This document shows positions 55,169 through 64,000 of a DNA stretch of 64,000 bases, piece by piece. The DNA is from Strongylocentrotus purpuratus (taxonomy: Eukaryota > Echinodermata > Echinoidea > Camarodonta > Strongylocentrotidae), in contig NW_022145547.1 of the NCBI RefSeq assembly GCF_000002235.5, positions 2,104,001 through 2,168,000 on the forward strand. Direction: 5' to 3'. Below the pieces are notes generated by a model, which worked only from the letters and a program-made list of their open reading frames with translations, made no database searches and was not told where the DNA came from. Position numbers and translations under genes: made by a program. Each line of letters starts with the position of its first letter. Position 1 is the first letter of the stretch.

Positions 55169-56527
55169 AGAGATATTTTTTTCTATCTATCCTCTTTCGA
55201 GGGACTTTATTTGTTCATATTATAAAGTAACATCTATTTGCAACAGTGTTTATATACATAATTCATGCAATCCTAACATATTATACATTTTATAGTAAAA
55301 AACATGAAACTAATGTGACATAATCACTAACTGAAATAATGAAATGTTTTAGTTACTTCGTTTGAATCGAATTTCTTTTGATTACATTTCATATTGAGAG
55401 AGGTGCGAATTTCTACCTTTAGGTTTATGGAGTGGCTATTCTTTTATCAAATACAGCATGTATCCTGCGCTTTTCACTTCCAAAAATTTATCTAATTTAG
55501 TTTCTATAAATAATAAACTGAGCAAATTTAAAACAAGATTTACCAGATTCATTTCTATTCTCTCTATTACATGACCTATTAAACGGTTTTTTTTGTTCAA
55601 AAAGATATTAAAATTAAACAAAGTATTGAATAATTTGGATACAATCTTCCAAAAAAAGTGTAACTTTCGTACAAATTAGAAAAAGGTAGTTTGTTGTATC
55701 TATCGTACAAATATCACGTAGACTATTGTTTTTAATCTTCCATTTACACAATTTGTCTTCAATGGGTAATATTCTATGAATGAATTTAAAAATGAACTGC
55801 TTAATTCTGTTGTCATTTATAAAGTAAAATTTACAATAAAGCAACGTCTTCCAGGTAACTCTTTAGGTAAATCACAATAAGCGTACCAAAAAAAAAATGC
55901 ACAGCAGATCCTGTTTATTTTTGTCTAACATCTAATCATAACGCTACATCAATGGAGTCATCTGTTACCATATCTATTGTACTGGATTCCAATGAGGACG
56001 GTGAACTATTTACATATTTTATCCTATTACGTAACTTCTGCGATCAACAAATCGGAATTTCACTTTTTAACTTTGCCAATTAAAAGGCGGAAAGGAATTT
56101 TATTTTCTTGAAAATAATATAAATGGAATCAACTTCTTTCCAATCACTGTTTACTAAGACTTGTTTCACTTTAAGAGTATTATTTCTTATCCAGTTTGGA
56201 AAATGCAATAACTCATTCCCGATTTTAAAATTGCATTATTATTGCTATTATACAAAATTATTTCATTTTCAATATCTGTTACTTTAAACATATCAATATA
56301 TTTTAATTCAGCCCAGGAACAAAACATGTTAACATACAAGTTCGGCAACTGTTTTTTAACAAATACGATACAAATCGCTCTTTTTTGCAATTCAAATGCA
56401 AACAAAGAGGCAAATCCCCAATTTTGTGGATCCAATATTTAAACGAAATTTTCCAAGCTCTTTGTTCACCTAAAATACTTATACATCGATCATAGACGGA
56501 GTGACCGACATGAGATACAGAGATAAA
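55168..56527 (-). mobile_element. LINE 3' fragment (Tx1/L1-like), copy B
   Basis: The minus strand carries LPNLYVNMFCSWAELKYIDM and RIKQFIFKFIHR, similar to [20 protein letters not shown] and [12 protein letters not shown] of the LINE at 29699. The 3' hairpin CCTC-GAAA-GAGG is at 55191-55202. It is flanked by GA arrays on both sides and truncated at the same 5' point as copy A. Several stops and frame changes; inactive. Confidence 0.8.
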
Positions 56528-56875
<348 letters not shown>

Positions 56876-57059
56876 AAGTAAATTTAACGACTTCGAATTT
56901 TATTTTTGAGATCGTGTCACGTCCGGAAAGCAGCAGCTGGAAGTTCCTAGGGGTATTATTATGATTATTATTTCGTACATCAACCAGCTATTTCAAATTG
57001 ACGATTGTTTTCAAATGACACTACGTGTGGAATGTCAATATCAGTGAAGGAATATGAGG

Positions 57060-57241
57060 GTCCTGCTCCAAGACACTCATTCAGAATATGCTAAGTATTC
57101 TGAATTGGACCACATGGACACAAATCAGACAGAGTGTTTGAGACTCCAGAGATCCATGCTTGCTGGAAAGCGACCTGCCCCTGATCATAGGCGGTTCAGC
57201 TGAACCTAGGGCTGCCTGGATAGATTGCTGCCAGGCGGGTA
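57060..57241 (-). mobile_element. LINE C-terminal fragment, other clade
   Basis: Minus-strand words GAGRFPASMDLWSLKHS and DLCPCGPIQNT, then HILNECLG resemble the post-RT zinc motif (CPCG...QT...H...C) of I/Jockey-like LINEs. It contains a frame change and a stop. Confidence 0.5.
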
Positions 57242-57721
57242 TGAGGACGATACTTGAAGATATGTTTTGAGCCTTGCTCCATTCTCTTCATTTTTTATTT
57301 CCTCATCTTGTACATAGCGACTTTTCAAGCTCTGCAATTGGAATCTGATAACTCTGGCCCTGATTTTCACTCGCTGCTTTGGTTTCGTTATTTGGTATCA
57401 TTACAATCTTTTTATGGATTCCCTATTGATATTAAGTTCAAGTGATTATTATTTAAGTCTGAATGTGATTTTTTTTCATTGTAGTTCCTCTTTCTTAAAT
57501 GCAATTTACATCATGTAGAAGGTTGGGTTCAATTCAATTGCATTACTCAAGCTTGCCATTGAAAACTAATCGATTTATTATGGTTTGTCAACAAAATAAA
57601 ATCTGCTTCCAATTCTTTCTTTGTTATCATCACAGTGACTCATGCCATTAAGACCTTTGTTCAGGTTCAAATTGTGTCCATACAGCGCATTTGATAAGAC
57701 AAAGAATCATGGCTACTTTTA

Positions 57722-59820
57722 ACACCCGGGGGGGGGGGGGGTCTCAGGGTGCGTTTAATCGACTCTTTTTCACCCTAGAATCACGATACTTAAAGACGTT
57801 TAGTTTAAAACACGTTCCGTTCAAGCGATTTTTTTTTTTTGTCGGTGGTAAAATTAAACGTGTTCAAAAACACAAACATGAAACGCTGAAAAAGATGCGT
57901 TTTGTATCATGATTCTGCAGAATCACGGTCGCTAAAATTCGATTGAACGAACGGAGTTCTCAATCATGATTCTATGGCGTCATTTTCGTGGCCTGTTCCG
58001 GTTTGGGCAAAAACCGCGCGCCTGCTTTTCGTGCAATTTGCGTTTACTATACCATGCTCTTTATCGTGGCCTGTTCCGTTTAATATGTTATTCCTTGTTT
58101 TCCTTCTACCTATTTCTCTTCCTGTCTTTCCTTATTTTATTCTTTGTTTCTTCCTTCTATTCTTATGTTATTCTTTGTTTTTTCCTTCTATCACATTTTC
58201 TTATGTTATTCTTTGTTTCTTCCTTCTATTCTTATATTATTTTTGTTTTTTTCTTCTATCACCTTTTCGTATGTAATTCTTTGTTTTAATCATTATATCT
58301 CTTTCTCTTTCTGTCTTTCCTTATATTATTCTTTGTTTCTTCTTTCTATCACCTTCTTGTATGCTATTCTTTGTTTTTATAATTTTATCACTTTCTCTTA
58401 TGTTATTCTTTGTTTAAATCATGTAGAAATACTGTAAACATGCGTCACCACAGGTTTTCCAAACAACCCCCTAAAGGAAGATTTTTTCTGAAGCCAAACT
58501 ACACCCTAAATTAGGATTTCGGTTTTTTTTATATCCAGAAGTCACACCCTAAACAGGTATTTCAAAAAAGTGTATTACTTAACAAGTATTGTAAAATATT
58601 GTAACCCCTTGAGCATTTTGAAGTGCGATAGGAGTACCTTTTTAAGTTGTCGAAATGTTGTATCCATTATTCTTATCTGTCGATTTTGTTCATTTAAAAC
58701 ATACTCATAAGCTACTCATGCGGGACCTTAAAGATGAATTTGAATTCTGGTCATACGATTCCATTGTGAAAGAAACGGTGTGGAATCGACCAGAAAAGGT
58801 TGATCATCTAGCATATAAGAATTTGTGTGTATTGCAAGGTTCTGAAATCATCGAAATGATAGAAATTTGGCCAAGTCTTGGTAAAGTTACAAACACTGTA
58901 CACAGAAAGATGTATATGGGACTACATGAACACGTGGCGTAAAAATCCTACCCTGGATTGTTAAGATGTTACATGACATATTTAGAATATGAAGGCATTT
59001 GAAGAGCCATGTTTTCCAGGGAACGTGTCTTATTTGATGTTCTTCCACACCTGCATAATAAGATTAAGAATGATTAACGCTCACAATTTTTTTTTCATCT
59101 CTTCCCAGAACTCAACCTTCTTTTTAAATCCATAAGCCTTGCTTTCAAACAAGGTCACCTCATCTTTCTATTGTAACGACATATTATGTTAACTTGTTAT
59201 ATTCATGTCATATTTGTATTGTGTGTTATAAAAGAAAGATAACTAAAACCTGTGAAATAAATCAAATTGCGCTTCTGATGTTAATTCATAATGTAAACAA
59301 TAGACAAGCAATAACATTAACCTGTACAGTACCAAATAGGCTTAATGCACATCCATCATAAAAGTCCTTTCTTTGACAAAATGAATTACATTTTAAAATT
59401 TGATTTAGTTTATATAAAGTACATGTAGTGTTTACAAAAAGTACGCAATATAGGCCTACAATGAACAGTTCCTATAGGCTATTCTACTATGCAAAACAAA
59501 ATATAAGGTACCAGCTATATGCGTGAGACATGGTAGGTCTGGGTATATTAGGTATCGTTGGCATCCATCTTGATCTACTGAAGATCTAAAGATCGTTCCA
59601 GACAATGCGCTTGTAGCTAAGACTAGTAAGACTAATCTTTGGGGGGGGGGGGTACTCAGATTATAGTCGGACGGGGGTGTGCGGCTGAGACCTCCGAACC
59701 CATACCCATGCTTTGAATTAATAGCTTGAATAGGTTTTTTTAAAAAGACGCAAGCGGGTTGACTCGAAGTCTCCACATGAGGGTGCACATCTGCTCCTTA
59801 GTGTGTAGGCCTACGTATAT
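57722..59820. other. Insertion in block B, unidentified
   Basis: Starts with CCCGGGGG-type sequence. It contains a pyrimidine-rich minisatellite at 58090-58420 (TTATTCTTTGTTT units, about 30-60 bp) and a 95-codon open frame at 58655-58942. No terminal repeats found; boundaries approximate. Confidence 0.45.
58655..58942 (+). CDS. Unrecognised short open frame
   Basis: 95 codons containing MRDLKDEFEFWSYDSIVKET and GSEIIEMIEIWPSLGKVTNT. The composition looks protein-like (mixed charge, Trp, no low complexity). I recognise no family. It may be an exon or a transposon remnant; no splice evidence. Confidence 0.2.
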   Translation: MLYPLFLSVDFVHLKHTHKLLMRDLKDEFEFWSYDSIVKETVWNRPEKVDHLAYKNLCVLQGSEIIEMIEIWPSLGKVTNTVHRKMYMGLHEHVA

Positions 59821-60299
59821 AGTGCGAACATGATTTCCTTGGGATGTACAATAGGTAGGTCTATTAAATTTTCCCTTGATTTGATTTTTTGAAAATAGTG
59901 ACGATCGTGTGTTCTTTTAATCACAACATGCTGTACAAACGATTTGATAGCTCAATTTGACTGACCATGGAATGCGTCAGGGACCTTGACGTATTGCATC
60001 CGTCAGGGAAACGCGTGGCTTGTGATGCATCACCATGTGAGAGTGATACACAAAACGTAATTGAAAAACGGACAATGCAAACCTTTCTTTGGACATATTG
60101 ACGTATAAACTGATTGCCTTTGCCAGCTTGAGTAGCGCAAGTAATGACGCAATCGAAAAGGAAAATCGATCTGAAAGGCATCACAGTTAGTTCATATCCC
60201 GCTTTCCTGTAATATTGCCCGAAAAGCCTAAACCTAAATAGGCTACATGTACCAACTTTCCAAAGTCAAAATTTGAAAGCGAGCAAAAAATAACTTTAA

Positions 60300-60676
60300 A
60301 GGGATCCGGTAACTTTGTCTTAGATCCTTTAGAAATAATCCTTGATTTAGCTCATGCTGCAATGATAACTATAAACATTGAGGTCAGTCAGGAACTCCAT
60401 GACTTTTACGCGCCGATCGCCTGTCTGATTATCAAGATATTAATGATTGGCATTACAAATTTTGAAAACCGTTCGCCGAACGGTTTTCATAACACTACAG
60501 TCTATTGGGGAAAACGAGTATGGTAAAACCGGTCACTCAAAGATTTTTACTTTTTTGAGGCACTTCTTGATCATTTTGAAGCGCGATTTTTGTAGGGCTT
60601 CAATATTACACCATACCACAGACACTGGTAACATGTAGGACCGTGTATCTCAGATTTGACATTGTTAACGATCCCT
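60300..60676. mobile_element. 377-bp MITE with TTAA target duplication
   Basis: Ends AGGGATC and GATCCCT, flanked by TTAA at 60296 and 60677 (piggyBac-type target). Block A shows the empty site near 54115. The interior has a perfect 12-bp-arm hairpin at 60464-60488 (GAAAACCGTTCG and its complement). Confidence 0.85.
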
Positions 60677-61653
60677 TTAAACAAAATCATGTTGAAATGC
60701 TAATTTCGTCATCTAGGTATAAATATAAGGGCATATATACGTATTACGTGGACATAAATCTTACTATATGAGACGAGTCTGACCCAATGAAACATTCAGA
60801 GATTATTATCTCAATGGAGTAATTCACTAATAGTCGTTATAATGTTAAGCACACCAGGTCCTATATAATATTCTCGTATTGGATCATAAATTGGGGGTTT
60901 TCCGAACATGACAACATTAATTGAATGACTATTGAACAAACTAAAGGCCTAACAACATGATATCGGATCATGAGGAACGAGGCAAAGCGATGCTGTTAGT
61001 TTTGGTTCTGACAACAAGTATTGAATGGAACTGTATCGTTCCGCTATATAGTGACATACACTTGCAGGAACAATGTTCTATATAGGCATGCTTTTTGCTG
61101 AATTTTGGTGGAAAACTTGGAGAAAAAAAAACTTCTATTCCAAAATAAAATATGAAGTACAGTGTGTATGGGTTATTTAATATCCGCGCCACAGCTCACC
61201 ACAGTGGACTGTGACAGAGAATTTGCACCATCATTGCCCAAAGTGTAAACCTCTTTATATAGAACAAAATAATATCACAACAGTTTAGAAAACCCGAAAA
61301 AGTGTTGACGCGATTGTGGCTTCACGAAAACGGACTATAATGATCAAGTCTGCTGACTGCTGTAGACATGTTATCTTCCAATCAATCAAATTATGAGAGT
61401 CAAGTATAATGCTTTTATTATCTCATGCAACAATATTGTCGCGGTGAGAGAATTCAACGTATACCAACATAGAAAGAAGAGAGGTAAAACCTCCAAACTC
61501 GGACCGGATTTCCTCAATAGTTCGGGGTATGATACACCTCGCAAATCGAAAGCAAAAGTCCTACATGTGAGTGTACATGTGAGTGTACAGAGAGAGGAAA
61601 AGAAAACCTGAGGAGAAAAAGAAAAGGACAGACGAAAGAAGGAAGTGAAGACG

Positions 61654-61695
<42 letters not shown>

Positions 61696-61814
61696 GAGAG
61701 AGAGAGAGAGTTAGAGACCTAACGAGAAAAATCGTTTCAATCTATGATATTTCAGGAAGTGTTTTTTGTTTCTATGTTTAAACTGCCTGTTAAATAAACA
61801 TTATTTGTAATAAT

Positions 61815-61985
61815 GCTAGTAAGTATAAGCAACCAAAGGATCGGCTGTTGTATAGGTCCTCTCCGAGAGACTTGGTATAGGAGGATTAATATCTTACCGA
61901 AGGGCACTATAGCGCTTCGACCCGGTTTCGAACCTGGGACCTCCCGATCACGAAACCACTACTCTACCACTGAGCCATCGCGCTT
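61815..61985 (-). mobile_element. tRNA-derived SINE fragment
   Basis: The minus strand reads GCGCGATGGCTCAGTGGTAG (A box) and CCAGGTTCGAAACCGGG (good B box and T arm). The acceptor arms pair poorly, so it is not a functional tRNA. The body CTCTCGGAGAGGACC links it to 17240-17410. Confidence 0.7.
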
Positions 61986-62689
61986 CCACTTTTAAAGCAG
62001 GGAGATGATAGAGAAGGAGTGGAAAGTCTTGTAATTTATTCAAACGTATGCTTGAGTTCTAAAGCGTAACAATGGGATGTGTGGTTATATTACTAATAAA
62101 TCATGCGAAACAATGAAATGAATTTAATTTCTAAAATATAGTTTAGTGAAAGAGAAGGAGTGGAATTAAGCTGCTCTCCTTTGACCCCTTGCTCCAAGCC
62201 GCCGAAAAGTTATGCGCCAATCTGCAACTGTTGACCAGGTGGTGAGATAAAAGAGCGCATGAAATATCAGGATTTAGAATTCCTCCATCAGTAAATGGTA
62301 TCCCAGTAAATGATCGTTGTCCCTATCAATGATATCTCATCCATTTTTTAAATGTTTAATGAGTAAAGCAAGCGCAAACAAACTTGTGTAATTTCATCCT
62401 TTTTTCCAACTGCAAATCGTGAACAATTATCAAGCGTGTTTAGATTATGTTCCTTATGTATTTCCCTCTGTTTTTTGGTTATCTGTACAAACATCACGAG
62501 ATGTTAGACGTAAAAACTTAAAAAATGGCTCGCTGATGATTCACAGGTATACTATATTCTAATAATATATGTAGAGCGCTGAGAGACGGTATTCAGTATT
62601 GATCGCTATATAAATCCAGATTATTTTTGGTCACCCTTTAGCACACACGCCAACAATGTTTTAATTGTTTGAGTTTTTTTAATAAACAA
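61986..62689. other. Intergenic, no recognised element
   Basis: AT-rich, nothing recognised. Confidence 0.5.
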
Positions 62690-62800
62690 ATTTATTTGAG
62701 GGGGGGGGGGGGGGTTCCCTCGAGAACACACACATTAAACAAATTGAGTGGGGGGGGGGGGGTAAACCCCCAAAACACCCCCTGCGTACGCGCCTGCTTT
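62690..62800. repeat. Poly-G tracts with CGTACGCGCCTG end
   Basis: Two G-runs, then CCCCCTGCGTACGCGCCTG. Same arrangement as at 48600-48700, so probably the terminus of a shared repeat. Confidence 0.7.
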
Positions 62801-62845
62801 CAGTTTTTCTTTTATATTTATTGTCAATGCAAGTTTAACATTCGT

Positions 62846-64000
62846 ACAAGCATCATTGAGCCCTCCGCGAAAAAAATGCCCTATACGCATATGTTCATAT
62901 GCCTGTACAGGGGTGGCGGAGCGACTTCCAAAGTTGGGGAGGGAGGGGGGGGGGGGCAAAAAAGGACATTGCATACACACCGACATTTTGATTTACATTA
63001 TCAGGAATGATTTCAATATTTTTTTTCTCTTTATACATTAAAGGTAATACAACGTTTTGGCATAGTGTGATGAATTTCGTTTAAATGAACATATTGGAAG
63101 CAATTTCGATTTTACAATATTCAATGATTGTTGCCGCGGTGGAAATCGAGTCTAAAGTGATGAAATTGTAAATAATAAACTCTTTATATTGTATAGCTCC
63201 CTCTCAAGGCTGATTTTAATTTAGCTTTAAAACAATGTTTCTTGACTACTATCTACCGATTAGCTATTCCCAGTTGGAAATTAAATATCAGAACTGCATA
63301 TTCTGAGATTTGCATGGTCGCAGCTACCATGGAATGGCCTTAGGCGCTATTTGAAATGTTTGAAAGGGAGCATCGGTAAATTGTTGATTATTCAATTTTT
63401 CCAAAGCAGAAGTGTTTTGGGGGCCAGATTTCCTAGTGCTAATAATACATCCACAGAGGCATCCAAATACATCAACAATTGAAAAAAATTACTATCCATC
63501 TAATTTCAAAATTTCCCAAAACTTTGCATTACCTTTAGGCGACAGACTTTGCAATTGGGTGGTGATCTGAATATTCATTTGCAAGCGAGCGAAGCGAGCG
63601 AGGAAATTTTGTAAGAATTGTGAAGTCGCAGTGCAAAAATTACATCTTATAAAGAGGGAAAAAACGCAATCATGATGGGGTTATAAGCACATTCTCATAA
63701 CGGAAGACTGAAAAGACCTGATACGTAACATGATTATATCTTCTATAAATGCGAGCGAGCGTAGCAAGCGAGCTTTGGGGGAAATTGCTCTCAATATTTT
63801 GTAATTAGGGGCACGTTTAATGATGAGAGGAAAAAGGGACACTTATCGAAATTGATAAAACACTTATTAGGAAAGAAAAGTAGCAAGTGTCAAAGTACAA
63901 AGGGTAATTATCAGAGCTAAACATTTGGCAATTATCACATCTGAAAAGAGACACTCACCAAGGATGAACAAAGGCAATTATGATAATGGAAATGGGCACT
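62846..64000 (+). repeat. Long dispersed repeat, copy 2, runs off the window
   Basis: Counterpart of 46786-47740, interrupted by a MITE at 63041-63535. The GGGCACT-type degenerate tandem starts near 63830 and continues past the right edge. Confidence 0.75.
63041..63535 (-). mobile_element. 495-bp TA-flanked MITE, copy 2
   Basis: Ends AAGGTAATACAACGTTTTGG and CCAAAACTTTGCATTACCTT, TA on both sides. Inverse orientation relative to 45859-46360. The host repeat at 46960-47000 is the empty site. Confidence 0.88.

Larger units (their letters stand above)
57242..61720 (+). repeat. Duplicated block, copy B, with two insertions
   Basis: Counterpart of 53100-55168. Interrupted by about 2.1 kb (57722-59820) and by a 377-bp TTAA-flanked element (60300-60676). 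It ends in a GA tract (61655-61710), as does copy A. Confidence 0.85.

Noticed and set aside
57966-58437. Hydrophobic Phe/Leu/Tyr-rich plus-strand frames
   Set aside because: They arise from the TTATTCTTTGTTT minisatellite and appear in three overlapping frames.
61900-61985. Functional tRNA gene on the minus strand
   Set aside because: Good A and B boxes but the acceptor arms do not pair, and the body continues as a SINE. The same applies to 17243 and 47744.

Overview
The window reads as nuclear DNA of a marine invertebrate deuterostome, most likely an echinoderm and probably a sea urchin. The grounds are AT-rich sequence, spliced genes with GT-AG introns, a Tie-family receptor ectodomain, Tx1/L1-like LINEs, a Crypton-type tyrosine recombinase, many palindromic MITEs, and long GA, poly-G and poly-C/poly-A tracts. 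The species call is inference.

Two host genes can be assembled exon by exon. On the + strand at 245-3492 are the last four coding exons of TXNDC12 (ERp18), an ER thioredoxin-fold protein with a CGAC active site and a C-terminal NDEL retrieval signal. Its 5' end lies left of the window. On the - strand, from 51590 down to 12723, is a 16-exon gene whose splice phases all agree and which encodes a predicted 997-residue type I receptor. Its ectodomain is that of the Tie (TIE1/TEK) family: signal peptide, Ig, cysteine-free Ig, five EGF modules, Ig, three FN3 domains and a transmembrane helix. Where Tie receptors carry a tyrosine kinase, this gene stops after a 96-residue cytoplasmic exon. That exon carries seven tyrosine motifs, including an ITAM-like YQDL-x6-YQNL pair and a C-terminal YEEI. 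This kinase-less Tie-like receptor is the most interesting object here. The two genes converge.

Layout: 1-4400 TXNDC12 and its 3' side, with MITEs and a foldback holding TTAGGG-like repeats. 5650-8475 a GA-rich minisatellite. 8500-11520 a LINE fragment hosting an 889-bp TIR element and a possible solo LTR. 12723-51590 the receptor, whose introns hold most of the other elements: a 6.4-kb TIR element with TAA target duplications (15293-21738); a Crypton-type recombinase flanked by palindromes (26221-28177); a 5'-truncated LINE bounded by a 15-bp target duplication and itself hit by two later insertions (29699-33462); an 887-bp higher-order satellite (about 41370-44130); several TA-flanked MITEs; and a tRNA-derived SINE. 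51591-64000 is the receptor's upstream flank and intergenic DNA: a duplicated block (53100-55168 and 57242-61720) with a GA-flanked LINE between the copies, further MITEs, a SINE, and a repeat running off the right edge.

TXNDC12 acts in ER disulfide chemistry. The receptor would traffic through the ER to the surface with many disulfides, but no functional link between the neighbours is implied. No rRNA gene, CRISPR array or intact tRNA gene was seen.
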